A stretch of 64,000 bases of DNA from Robertmurraya sp. FSL R5-0851 (lineage in GTDB: Bacteria > Bacillota > Bacilli > Bacillales > Cytobacillaceae): assembly GCF_038002965.1 (NCBI RefSeq), contig NZ_JBBOOE010000001.1, forward strand, positions 4,383,001 through 4,447,000, in the 5' to 3' direction. The stretch's first letter is position 1. Each line of letters begins with the position of its first letter. The notes beneath the pieces are model-generated. The model made no database searches and was not told the origin of the DNA. It worked only from the letters and a program-made list of their open reading frames with translations. This document shows, piece after piece, positions 1 to 7,681 of this stretch. The position numbers were made by a program, and so were the translations under genes.

Positions 1-395
1 AGGCCAATTCCTAATGCCTTCAGCTCACGAATATATCTGAGGCAGTCTAGAGTATTTCTGGCAAATCTACTGATGCTCTTAGTCAAGATATAATCAATTT
101 TTCCTTCAACACAATCATTTATCAAATTTTGAAATCCTAGCCGCTTTTTTGTTGAAGTACCAGATATACCTTCATCACAGTATACCTTCACTAACTCCCA
201 GTTTGGATTGCTTTGAATAAATTCCGTGTAATGAGCAACCTGGAGTTCATAACTTCCCGCTTGGGATGGGTCATTTGTAGAAATCCTTGCATATGCGGCT
301 ACCCGCTTTTTTACACCGCCTGCATTGGGTTCATTTCGTCCTGTCCTAACTTTTGCAGGTATAACCCTAACTTTAGGTGAACGTATTTCACTCAA
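1..395 (-). CDS. Large serine recombinase, N-terminal part, cut by window edge
   Basis: This reads in from a TTG start at 395, with AAAGGAG about ten bases upstream overlapping the stop of the preceding recombinase. It encodes the resolvase catalytic fold: the YARIS motif carries the presumed nucleophilic serine, followed by YELQ, DEGISGTS and SRFARN motifs typical of large serine recombinases. It is the counterpart of the 556-residue gene at 23594-25264, which shares the arrangement IPAKxRTxRxExNxGGxKKR before the catalytic motif. The C-terminal recombinase and zinc-ribbon parts lie outside the window, so completeness cannot be judged. Confidence 0.88.
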   Translation of the reverse strand, partial: MSEIRSPKVRVIPAKVRTGRNEPNAGGVKKRVAAYARISTNDPSQAGSYELQVAHYTEFIQSNPNWELVKVYCDEGISGTSTKKRLGFQNLINDCVEGKIDYILTKSISRFARNTLDCLRYIRELKALGIG

Positions 396-410
396 TTTTG
401 TTCCACTCCT

Positions 411-2018
411 TTAAAATTCCACTTCTATGTTCTCCCCGGTCACAAATGTGAAAGAAAATAGAAAAGGTGATAGTGCCTTTACACGTATCACCCATGCTCT
501 CATACATTCGATTTCATTTAATTCTTCCACTAAGCTATCAAAGGATATACTTGTAAAAGACATGTTTCTTAGTTTTTCAAATACGTTTTTTCTTAAGTCC
601 GTATCAGCTTCAATAAGATTCCACCACTCCTCTTTTTCCTTTATTTCTAGCTCTGTTGCAATCCTCATAGATCTTAAGTACTCAATTTTCTCATCTTGCC
701 CTTCAAGGAGTGCATTACTCTCTTCATAAAGGGTTTTTTCCAGTTTAATGCGAAGTTGGTTATATTCGGCATCACCTTTTATTTCGATGTTATTTATATC
801 CTTCATCATTTTAAGGATAGTTTTTCTTGGTTCCTCATCTTGCTCCGTTGGCTCATACTTTGCTTTTAATGCCGCTAACATTGCTGAATGAACATATTCC
901 TCTTTAATGCCTTCCATCGTGCAAAGCTCATGGCTCTTAGTTCTTTTTCCACATCTCCACGTAACTACCCCTCTACATACGAACCTTTGCAAGTTTCCAC
1001 CACATTTTCCACATACAATTCTGCTAGATAAGGGGTATCTATTCCTTTTCCCTTCCTTATTTGGCTTAGCTCTTTGCTTCAGTTTTTCTTGAGCTCTTTT
1101 AAAAGTTTCCCTATCCACAATTGGTTCGTGATGATCACTGATTAGGTATAAATTTTTCTCGCCCTTGTTTTTTATAGATGCATGGCTTATGTGATCCTTA
1201 CTATAAGTTTTCTGCCCCAGAACATCGCCAACATAATTAATATTTTTCAGCATTTCCCTTATCGCTGTTCCAGACCACTCATTCTTGCCTTTAATAGTTT
1301 TATAGCCTTTTCTTATAAAGATTCTAGCAATCTCTGGTGGTGTGTACCCTTCAACACATAGTTCAAATGCCTCTTTCACAATACCTGCTTCTTCTTGATT
1401 AACTATCCAATTTTTATATTTATCTTGACCATACCCAAGTACACGATGAAACTTTGGCTGCCCTCTTTCCAGCCGTTTGACATTAGCCCATTTGATATTT
1501 TCGGAAATACTGCGACTTTCTTCTTGAGCCACTGCCGCCATCATCGTTAATATAAACTCGCTTTGCATGTTCTCGGTATCAAGATCTTCTTTTTCGAAGA
1601 TTAATCTGACCCCATTCTCCTTCAACATTCGAACTGTCTCCAACGTATCCAGAACATTTCTCGCAAAGCGGGAAACACTTTTGCAAAGAATCAAGTCTAT
1701 TTTTCCTTCCAGTGCATGTCGAATTAATCGGTTAAATCCAGAGCGGCTTGAAGTTAATGTCCCACTTTTTCCGTGATCCGTATAAATTCCTACCATTCTA
1801 TAATTTGGGTTTGAACGAATATGTCTAGCATAGTAGCTAGTTTGATTCTCCAATGAATCTTCCTGTTCATCCGAGAGGGTACTAACTCTCACATAAGCTG
1901 CTACCTTCAAAGGTTTTAACTTTACTTCAGTTCCTTGCTTTGTTAGTAGGTAATTTGATGTAAACTCACTTAATTCTCCATTGTCTGTCAATGTTTGGCC
2001 AAACAAGGTTTCTCCCAT
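411..2018 (-). CDS. Large serine recombinase (535 aa)
   Basis: It catalyses site-specific strand exchange for phage integration or excision, by family. The N-terminal resolvase domain (about residues 38-190) has YVRVS with the catalytic serine, DHGKSGT and SRFARN. A recombinase domain follows, then a zinc ribbon (CGKCGG near residue 335 with a second Cys pair downstream), a coiled coil, and a short C-terminal beta-rich tail. The start is supported by AAGGAGG eight bases upstream. It is first in an operon with the gene at 1-395 and pairs with the 538-residue homologue at 25251-26867. A conserved promoter and terminator lie in its leader. Confidence 0.93.
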   Translation of the reverse strand: MGETLFGQTLTDNGELSEFTSNYLLTKQGTEVKLKPLKVAAYVRVSTLSDEQEDSLENQTSYYARHIRSNPNYRMVGIYTDHGKSGTLTSSRSGFNRLIRHALEGKIDLILCKSVSRFARNVLDTLETVRMLKENGVRLIFEKEDLDTENMQSEFILTMMAAVAQEESRSISENIKWANVKRLERGQPKFHRVLGYGQDKYKNWIVNQEEAGIVKEAFELCVEGYTPPEIARIFIRKGYKTIKGKNEWSGTAIREMLKNINYVGDVLGQKTYSKDHISHASIKNKGEKNLYLISDHHEPIVDRETFKRAQEKLKQRAKPNKEGKRNRYPLSSRIVCGKCGGNLQRFVCRGVVTWRCGKRTKSHELCTMEGIKEEYVHSAMLAALKAKYEPTEQDEEPRKTILKMMKDINNIEIKGDAEYNQLRIKLEKTLYEESNALLEGQDEKIEYLRSMRIATELEIKEKEEWWNLIEADTDLRKNVFEKLRNMSFTSISFDSLVEELNEIECMRAWVIRVKALSPFLFSFTFVTGENIEVEF

Positions 2019-2093
2019 TTGACTTCCTCCTTCCTTCGTTCTACCTGATTATTAAGGTAATAGTCATTTAACCATTCAATCAGCCTAGTTTTT

Positions 2094-2135
2094 AAAAAAC
2101 ATTGCTGAAACCCGCATGGTTAAAAGGTTTTCAGC
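2094..2135 (-). terminator. Intrinsic terminator in the recombinase leader
   Basis: On the minus strand the arms GCTGAAAACC and GGGTTTCAGC pair in nine of ten positions around a 12-base loop, followed within a few bases by six T. It lies about ten bases downstream of the predicted start from the promoter at 2150-2180 and before the recombinase gene. A terminator at the same position precedes the other recombinase operon. Confidence 0.75.
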
Positions 2136-2149
2136 TATTTGGGTTACAG

Positions 2150-2180
2150 TATATATCACTCAAACTGGGGTATATAGCAA
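2150..2180 (-). promoter_or_regulatory. Conserved promoter-like block before recombinase operon
   Basis: The minus strand has TTGCTA (2175-2180), 19 bases, then TATATA (2150-2155) preceded by GTGA, which gives an extended TG-A -10. The same block with the same 19-base spacing occurs at 10653, 26994, 42083 and 43335. The spacing is longer than the usual 17 and suggests an extended -10 promoter or a phage-specific activator. Confidence 0.65.
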
Positions 2181-2204
2181 GAGAATAATTAGATAAATTC
2201 CATT

Positions 2205-2238
2205 AAAAAAGGACCGATATGTCCGTACATACCAGTCC
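2205..2238 (-). terminator. Terminator after the left amidase
   Basis: The minus strand forms a 12-base-pair stem, GGACTGGTATGT with ACATATCGGTCC, loop ACGG, followed by TTTTTT. Two of the pairs are G-T wobbles on the minus strand that would be A-C mismatches on the plus strand, which fixes the transcribed strand. Confidence 0.88.
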
Positions 2239-2256
2239 AAAATAGCAAAATTATTT

Positions 2257-3237
2257 TCATTGATATCTAATAAAAGCATCAGGAAATCCAGCTGATTTTA
2301 CTTTTTTCAAAAGTGCCTCAGCATTATCTTGATCAGCAAAAGCTCCTACCTGTACCCGATAGTATTTCTGCGCTCCACTTGGTTTTGCCACTCCTTGAGC
2401 AAAGCCTTTGATGATTATAAGGGCATCCTTATCAATCCAACTCATAATACCCGCAGATTTTACCCCAGTCTTTTTATTCACTTTCTTGCCAAGGAGTACA
2501 CAGGTCTTACCCCCTTTTACAACAGGCTTCCCATTTGAAACAACCTGTGACACTTCATGATATGAATCAGTTTTTACCCAAGTAGGAATGGTTGCCCCAC
2601 CGGGATAATAGGAATTGGCTGATGCTTTTACCTCTACCAAATCCCCTACCTGAATCCCTGTAGGTAAATCCGGTGATTTATTTAAAGCTGCCCTCACTGC
2701 TGCCCGAAAGGAATCCATATTTTCTCCGTGCTTCGGGAACCAATGCATGACGTCCCCATGATTACTTGCAATTCCTTTTTCAGCTCCTTCTGAATGACAA
2801 ATAATATCTTTCTCTGTTAAATCATATTGTTGGCAAAGCATCACACAAAGCTCCACGGCATTTTGCCAAGCCTTTCTAAAATAGGCCTCATTCTTTGAAA
2901 CATTGTAGCCAACCATCGTAGATACTTTCCCGTAAGAAAAACCACTCGGCTCACAAATTTCAAAGCCAATGTGCGTATTGTTCCCTGTTCCTCCGCAATG
3001 CCACCCTCGGTGATTCCAAGGCAAGTACTGCCACACCCCTTGATCATCAACAAAAGCATGAACAGCGACCTGCCTGCTTGTTTCACCAGCTTTGTAGGAT
3101 TTATTCCACCGGCTAAACCAATCTGCTGCCATGACTCCTGGTGTTGCAGTGGAGTGGACCATAATACCTCTTGGAATGATTTTCTTTCCCGCTGTGAAAC
3201 AGTCATTTCTTGTCATAAACCTAGTGCTTAGTTTCAT
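2257..3237 (-). CDS. Endolysin: N-acetylmuramoyl-L-alanine amidase with SPOR domain
   Basis: This lysin cuts the amide bond between muramic acid and the peptide stem to release phage. From the chosen start (ATG at 3237, GGAGGG eight bases upstream) it has 326 residues. An amidase-2-type catalytic domain covers about residues 1-175, with zinc-ligand candidates in IMVHST and IICHSEG plus GWHCGG and HGDVMHWFPKHG. A bacterial SH3-like segment follows (IQVGDLVEVK onward), then a C-terminal SPOR repeat beginning YRVQVGAF. It overlaps the holin gene by 17 bases. An upstream in-frame start at 3276 has no ribosome site. Its homologue is at 27097-28071. Confidence 0.93.
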   Translation of the reverse strand: MKLSTRFMTRNDCFTAGKKIIPRGIMVHSTATPGVMAADWFSRWNKSYKAGETSRQVAVHAFVDDQGVWQYLPWNHRGWHCGGTGNNTHIGFEICEPSGFSYGKVSTMVGYNVSKNEAYFRKAWQNAVELCVMLCQQYDLTEKDIICHSEGAEKGIASNHGDVMHWFPKHGENMDSFRAAVRAALNKSPDLPTGIQVGDLVEVKASANSYYPGGATIPTWVKTDSYHEVSQVVSNGKPVVKGGKTCVLLGKKVNKKTGVKSAGIMSWIDKDALIIIKGFAQGVAKPSGAQKYYRVQVGAFADQDNAEALLKKVKSAGFPDAFIRYQ

Positions 3238-3643
3238 TCTTATTTCCCTCCTCACCATGTAATTGAGATAAGACATCTTTCAATTTCTGAGGTACCGGAA
3301 GTCCAATTCTTGCAGCATTTTCAATGATGCTAATCCCTTCATTTGAAAGATAAAAAAAGATGACGGCTGTGCGAATGATGCTGCCCTCACCAATCAAACG
3401 GCTATCAATGATATGTGCAATAGCAACTAGAATAAAAATAAGAAGTTTCTTTAAGATTCCTCGACCACCTATTTCACTGGAAAGCTCACGATTGATAATC
3501 GCAACCATCAGTCCTGTGATGTAGTCTACAATGACAAAAATAATGAGGGCGTATAAAAAACCATCTAGACCACCCAGAAACCACCCTAACCATCCTCCCA
3601 ATGAAGCAATCATTATTTGTAAATACGTCCATAACTCTTTCAT
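3221..3643 (-). CDS. Phage holin (140 aa)
   Basis: This small membrane protein should permeabilise the membrane so that the amidase can reach the wall. A Gly-Trp-rich hairpin (GGWLGWFLGG) and two or three hydrophobic segments (ALIIFVIVDYITGLMVAII, then LLIFILVAIAHII) are visible, as in phage holin family 4. The charged C-terminus HGEEGNKNETKH is typical of holins. The gene sits immediately before the amidase, with which it overlaps, as in most Firmicutes lysis cassettes. Its homologue is at 28055-28483. Confidence 0.9.
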   Translation of the reverse strand: MKELWTYLQIMIASLGGWLGWFLGGLDGFLYALIIFVIVDYITGLMVAIINRELSSEIGGRGILKKLLIFILVAIAHIIDSRLIGEGSIIRTAVIFFYLSNEGISIIENAARIGLPVPQKLKDVLSQLHGEEGNKNETKH

Positions 3644-3677
3644 TTACTTATTCCCTCCCAACTTTTTTTTGCAAAAT

Positions 3678-3704
3678 AAAAAGGACTAGAAAATTTTCTA
3701 ATCC
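3678..3704 (-). terminator. Hairpin with T tract upstream of the left holin
   Basis: The minus strand has GGATTAGAAAA/TTTTCTAGTCC, a nearly perfect 11-pair stem with almost no loop, then TTTTT. It would separate the tail-fibre gene region from the holin-amidase pair, so the lysis genes may need readthrough or their own promoter. The right copy also has a terminator at this position. Confidence 0.6.
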
Positions 3705-3714
3705 CTACATTGTC

Positions 3715-3970
3715 GACGGAAATAACTCTAACTCTTCCAAATCGATTATAAAATTAAGATGTTAGGTTTTTCTGTTGCTTGCCAACGAACCATCTCCCCT
3801 AGTCTGGTAAGAATATCAGGTTAATACACTGCTTGCCCAGTGACACATAAACGTTTGATCATAAATGACAAGTTTTTCTGCTGCCTGCCAGCGACCTGGC
3901 TCCCGTAGTCCAGGAAGAATATCAAGTTTTTCTGGTGCCTAACCACCATTATTACAGCTTTAGATTACCA
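3715..3970 (-). pseudogene. Degenerate repeat-coding remnant between tail and holin genes
   Basis: No intact ORF is present. On the minus strand at least two similar units can be read in shifting frames: one as DILPGLREPGRWQAAEKL, the other as DILTRLGEMVRWQATEKP, plus a partial third starting APEKLDILPG. The DNA repeats are about 3765-3823 and 3871-3930, with a partial unit near 3920-3945. Stops and frame changes break any continuous reading. It looks like a decayed gene for a protein with short Trp-Gln repeats. Nothing comparable lies in the equivalent place in the right prophage. Confidence 0.4.
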
Positions 3971-4019
3971 TAAAACCATTAACAAGTGAACTTGGTGCAT
4001 ATTAAATTTTCTATTGCTT

Positions 4020-5081
4020 TTAATACTGCGCATAATACACATACCCACTCGCCTTCACATAAAATCCATCTCCCGGAACATAGATTGCTCCACCAAAGGT
4101 ATCTGAATTGGTTGTTGTAAAACCCGGCTGCTCGACCCCTTCCCATGTTAGACCATCAACAGACACATATAGCATGCTTTCCATAAAAAGAGCATATTTT
4201 CCCCAATCTTGCATCCAGATGATGTTTTCTGGATTAGGGATACGGTTATCAGCCAAATCTCCAACATGAGAAAGGTTGGTTTCCGTAATCTCAGTGGCGT
4301 TGTCATTCATCACGCAGAGTTTCACATGAAAGACACCACTCACATAACGATATTTCATCACAAACAGTTTATTGTTAATCGAGCGAATATACATATAATG
4401 TGTTTCATTTAAATCTTCTGGAATGGTTGTCGTCCATGATCCTGGGGTTGCTGAACTTGCGATAGCAATAGACTTATCACCACCCACAATGCCGATAAAG
4501 TTCCCTTGGTGTGCTGTCATGTAGCTAAAAATCGGTACAGAAGTTCCATCAGCCCCCACTAATGTCCATGCTGTTCTATCCATTAATGAATCAAAGCTGT
4601 AGTAGACAGGCGATTTATAGTACCACCAACTGACAACCCCAGAACCTCGGCTGGTGTCATAGGCTCCTGTCGTCATCGAGTTTTGAGCCCCTTGGCAATA
4701 ACCCGCATTATACCAAGTGATACCATCAAAGGAGGCAATAATATTCGCCAATCCTGTAATTTTAGCGAGAAACACACCATCACCTGCCCACAAGATAACA
4801 GGTGCTCCATAGCTCCACCATGAGACACTAACCACTGTCCATTGCTTAGTGGTTTGATCAAAATAGGACATATACGGTGTTTTCGCATGATAAACAGCAA
4901 TCTGAGCGTTTCCATTATCATGCACATCTATTTTCGTTTCACTACCGTATTGTGTATACCCAAAATCCGAGTAGTATTTCTTTTGCCAATTTAAAGTGGG
5001 TGTAGGAAGAATGATGCTGCCCCTGCCGCCAAAAGCGGTCCAAATGGCTACTGTATTATTAAAATTCCGTTCATAACTCAT
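4020..5081 (-). CDS. Tail tip / receptor-binding-like protein with Asp-box repeats (353 aa)
   Basis: I do not recognise a named family, but several DGxTW motifs (DGITWYN, DGLTWEG) and related repeats resemble sialidase-type Asp boxes and point to a beta-propeller fold. The gene follows the tail endopeptidase gene and precedes holin and amidase, where Firmicutes siphophages encode host-recognition proteins. The homologue at 28572-29630 is very similar throughout. No signal peptide or membrane segment is seen. Function in adsorption is inferred from position and fold. Confidence 0.6.
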   Translation of the reverse strand: MSYERNFNNTVAIWTAFGGRGSIILPTPTLNWQKKYYSDFGYTQYGSETKIDVHDNGNAQIAVYHAKTPYMSYFDQTTKQWTVVSVSWWSYGAPVILWAGDGVFLAKITGLANIIASFDGITWYNAGYCQGAQNSMTTGAYDTSRGSGVVSWWYYKSPVYYSFDSLMDRTAWTLVGADGTSVPIFSYMTAHQGNFIGIVGGDKSIAIASSATPGSWTTTIPEDLNETHYMYIRSINNKLFVMKYRYVSGVFHVKLCVMNDNATEITETNLSHVGDLADNRIPNPENIIWMQDWGKYALFMESMLYVSVDGLTWEGVEQPGFTTTNSDTFGGAIYVPGDGFYVKASGYVYYAQY

Positions 5082-5232
5082 GAATTCCTCCTCCGTTTGA
5101 GTATAAAAATCCCCCCCTAACCAACTGAAATAATGAGGGCATTTCCAAATGAATTACTTACTCGTATGGGCAAGTGGCTGCAACAAGTAAATTTTTGATT
5201 GCAAGTTAAATACTCCTATAGAAATGGTTAAC

Positions 5233-5262
5233 TTGAATTCATTTTATTGAATATGGTAATAA
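5233..5262 (+). promoter_or_regulatory. Candidate promoter of the RelA/SpoT-like cassette
   Basis: TTGAAT at 5233-5238, 18 bases, then TAATAA at 5257-5262 with TG one base upstream (extended -10). It points at the plus-strand gene starting at 5353, which is opposite to the surrounding late operon, so a dedicated promoter is required. Confidence 0.5.
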
Positions 5263-5290
5263 TAAGAGAATCTTGTATTTAGACAAGCGC

Positions 5291-5309
5291 ATCACATAGG
5301 TACTGTGAT
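5291..5309. promoter_or_regulatory. Palindrome in the leader of the RelA/SpoT-like gene
   Basis: ATCACA at 5291-5296 and TGTGAT at 5304-5309 form a perfect 6-base dyad with a 7-base spacer. It lies between the candidate promoter and the start codon. It could be an operator for autoregulation; that is inference. Confidence 0.4.
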
Positions 5310-5352
5310 AAAATATTTATATACATCGTTTTACCTTGTTCGGAGGATTATT

Positions 5353-6063
5353 ATGGTACCTTTTGATAAAATTTGGTATAGCATTGAAAATATTTATAAA
5401 CGTCATGGATTGAGCTTTAGCTTAGCAAAAAAATTACGCGAGTATGATGACGATTTATTTAACACGATTATAGAAGAGAAAGATAAACTTATTGTTGATA
5501 CTTTAGATGAAATCATGCACTTAGAAGAAGACATGAATAATATCAACCAAGAAGTTGATTTCTTATATCGCTACAAAACAGAAAATTCTATCCAAAATAA
5601 ACTAATGAATCAAACACAAGTCAGACAACTTTATAAAGTATGTAATGACATTATTGGGTTTAGATTCATAATAAGAACAGATTCAAATGGGCTGTTAGAG
5701 ATTGCAAATAATTTTGCAGAAAGTTGCCCTTCCGATAATATTGACTGCCGTATTCATGACCAAAGAAGCGGAAAGAGTAACGATGATGGGTACAAAGGCA
5801 TCCATGTTAACATTAGAATGAAACATAACTTGGCTTTCCCCATTGAAATCCAATTTTGGACACGACCAGACGCATTGTTAAATGACTATCTACATGATAA
5901 TATATATAAAACTCAAGATGATGAATTCTTAACTGATTATGCAGTTTCACTAAGGCAATGGTTAGAAAATGTTCCTTCTGCTCCAGGAGATATTGGAACA
6001 AAGTCTTATGTTGACTATTTATACGAAAAAGCTTATTCGATTGACTTTGGATATGAATTCTAA
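5353..6063 (+). CDS. RelA/SpoT-domain protein, small alarmone synthetase-like (236 aa)
   Basis: The sequence carries the RelA/SpoT nucleotidyltransferase signature in order: a basic helix ending VRQLYKVCNDIIGFRF, then DGYKGIHVNIR and PIEIQFWT, matching the D-x-x-G-x-R, G-Y-x-x-x-H and E-I-Q motifs of (p)ppGpp synthetases. There is no hydrolase, TGS or ACT domain. The start at 5353 has GGAGGATT upstream; the longer frame from 5305 lacks a ribosome site. It is on the plus strand, against the late operon, and is absent from the right prophage, so it is a prophage cargo gene. Toxic small alarmone synthetases are usually paired with a small antitoxin, here possibly the next gene. Toxicity is inferred. 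Confidence 0.82.
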   Translation: MVPFDKIWYSIENIYKRHGLSFSLAKKLREYDDDLFNTIIEEKDKLIVDTLDEIMHLEEDMNNINQEVDFLYRYKTENSIQNKLMNQTQVRQLYKVCNDIIGFRFIIRTDSNGLLEIANNFAESCPSDNIDCRIHDQRSGKSNDDGYKGIHVNIRMKHNLAFPIEIQFWTRPDALLNDYLHDNIYKTQDDEFLTDYAVSLRQWLENVPSAPGDIGTKSYVDYLYEKAYSIDFGYEF

Positions 6064-6093
6064 TAAAAAATTCCAAAAGAAAGGGTGGTAATA

Positions 6094-6351
6094 ATGAGTA
6101 AGGTTTACATTTGTTCAACACACCGTGGTACTAAAGCAAAAGTTATTCTGGAATTATCGACAAGTGCAGAAGCAAAACAAGCTCTTCAACGGATCAAAAG
6201 TGTAAATCCCAAAGTGAGCCTTGGTGTTTACGGATCAAGAGATTTAGCTACATTTAAAAGAACACAACGGACTTTTAAAGCCTCTACATTAGTAAAATCC
6301 GTAGCTGATTTTGTTGATGCCATGGACAAAAAAGAAATAGAGACTGTTTAA
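6094..6351 (+). CDS. Small partner protein of the RelA/SpoT-like gene (85 aa)
   Basis: The start at 6094 has AAAGGGTGG upstream, and the gene follows the RelA/SpoT-like gene by 30 bases, so the two should be co-transcribed. The product is basic in the middle (RTQRTFKAS) and short, with no motif I can name. By position it could be an antitoxin or regulator of the synthetase, or an unrelated passenger. A plus-strand terminator follows at 6441. Confidence 0.65.
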   Translation: MSKVYICSTHRGTKAKVILELSTSAEAKQALQRIKSVNPKVSLGVYGSRDLATFKRTQRTFKASTLVKSVADFVDAMDKKEIETV

Positions 6352-6440
6352 TTCACCTAAAGCAGCCAGAAATACTATATAAGCAAGTTTTCTTTTCCCA
6401 CTGCGGCTTTTTTGCAGGTCTGGAAAGTCATACAGATATT

Positions 6441-6492
6441 AAGATAACTTCCCTCGCTACCAATGATGCAGGGCTAAGTTATCTTTTATTTT
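6441..6492 (+). terminator. Terminator of the RelA/SpoT-like cassette
   Basis: AAGATAACTT and AAGTTATCTT form a perfect 10-pair outer stem with a further CCT/AGG pair inside, followed by TTATTTT on the plus strand. It closes the plus-strand two-gene cassette and lies just before the end of the converging tail gene. Confidence 0.75.
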
Positions 6493-6514
6493 GCAATCAT
6501 TATTACACTGCACA

Positions 6515-7666
6515 TCATTCCACCTTTTCAATTGCTGTAATTCTTCCACTGCTATCTGTCGTGTAATTATAACTTGCCGTTTCTCCATCCACATACGTCA
6601 CTTCAAACCTCATAGTATCTACCATCAATGTGGATACTTCCTTCAGCAACAATTCTGAAAAAATATCCTCTAAGGTAATACTTGTGATTCTACCGTTCGT
6701 ATCTGTTGTATAGGAATATTGTGCATGATATTGATGGGTATCCCCTTTTTCTACTTCATACGTGACGTTAATAAAGCCCGCATCAATGGAGAGTTCCTTT
6801 ACAACCGTGTACGAAACTTCCAGCTGATCGACTTGATATTGCAGTCCATCTACAGAATTTCCAACTTGATTCAATGAGCTCTCCACAGTGTTTAACGAAT
6901 TTTCTATTCGATAAAACGTATCTGAAATGCTCGGCCTGTAGTTTCCCACCTCCACTCGGATATCATAGCGATAAAAGGGATTGTATTCTAAAGAAATAAT
7001 CCTCGTTTTCACATCAATTCCTAAAGGTTTAAAAACAATGTGCACATGATCACCGACTGATAAATTTTGCAGCTTAAAAAAGGAAATATGGTACGAAGAA
7101 GCATTTTCTCTGGAGTCATGAGAAACAGAAACATCGGTCACATTTTTTGTATCCATTACAGGTATATAATCCAGGCTACCACGGTGTTGTCGAATATTAA
7201 TCTGGTAGCCATCGTATTCGATTTCACCACCGACAATCGCAATATACTGCATGAGAGCCGCTCTCCTTGTGACCTCCTGATTAATCTTCATCGTACAGCT
7301 TTCTGTAAATTCAACCGTTCCAGCTGAAAAAGGCGTCCCTATAAGAAGCTGATTCAAACCAGTTGCCGGGTCACCTGTAAAATCAAAAGTATCTATTTTA
7401 TATATCTCATCATTCAAAATGTATGACACGTGTTCACATGTCACCGAACAAATAGGTAAGCTGCTCTGAAGCGATTTATTGATTTGAACAATTTCAAAAT
7501 ATTGATTGTTTAGCTTGGCCAGCTGCTTTGTTTTTAGAGCGAGGGCAGACTTGGCTAGAACAGTAAAGGATAGAGTAAATTCCCCTTCAAGTGTTTCTCT
7601 GACATTCGCTGTCATGACCTTACGAATTGTTTGAATGAGCGTGTTTCCCGCATAAATTTCAATCAC
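6515..7666 (-). CDS. Prophage tail endopeptidase-type minor structural protein (383 aa)
   Basis: The N-terminus (ANVRETLEGEFTLSFTV, KQLAKLNNQYFEIVQI, VTCEHVSYILND) matches the prophage tail / minor structural protein family found at the tail tip after the tape measure gene. The middle carries the baseplate-hub-like region and the C-terminus two similar YxYTTDxxGRITxI repeats. GGAGG lies 8 bases before the GTG at 7666; a TTG one codon earlier is the alternative. The homologue is at 29634-30788. In the right copy the next gene follows directly, whereas here a foreign cassette separates them. Confidence 0.85.
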   Translation of the reverse strand: MIEIYAGNTLIQTIRKVMTANVRETLEGEFTLSFTVLAKSALALKTKQLAKLNNQYFEIVQINKSLQSSLPICSVTCEHVSYILNDEIYKIDTFDFTGDPATGLNQLLIGTPFSAGTVEFTESCTMKINQEVTRRAALMQYIAIVGGEIEYDGYQINIRQHRGSLDYIPVMDTKNVTDVSVSHDSRENASSYHISFFKLQNLSVGDHVHIVFKPLGIDVKTRIISLEYNPFYRYDIRVEVGNYRPSISDTFYRIENSLNTVESSLNQVGNSVDGLQYQVDQLEVSYTVVKELSIDAGFINVTYEVEKGDTHQYHAQYSYTTDTNGRITSITLEDIFSELLLKEVSTLMVDTMRFEVTYVDGETASYNYTTDSSGRITAIEKVE

Positions 7667-7681
7667 CAATCTGCCCTCCTT

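Noticed and set aside
2841..3206. Minus-strand frame of 121 codons inside the amidase gene
   Set aside because: It is a shifted frame within a conserved enzyme gene; the right copy does not keep it.
3765..3930. The two repeat units as a tandem regulatory repeat or CRISPR-like array
   Set aside because: Only two to three imperfect units with unequal spacing, and they read as related peptides, so a decayed coding repeat is the better explanation.
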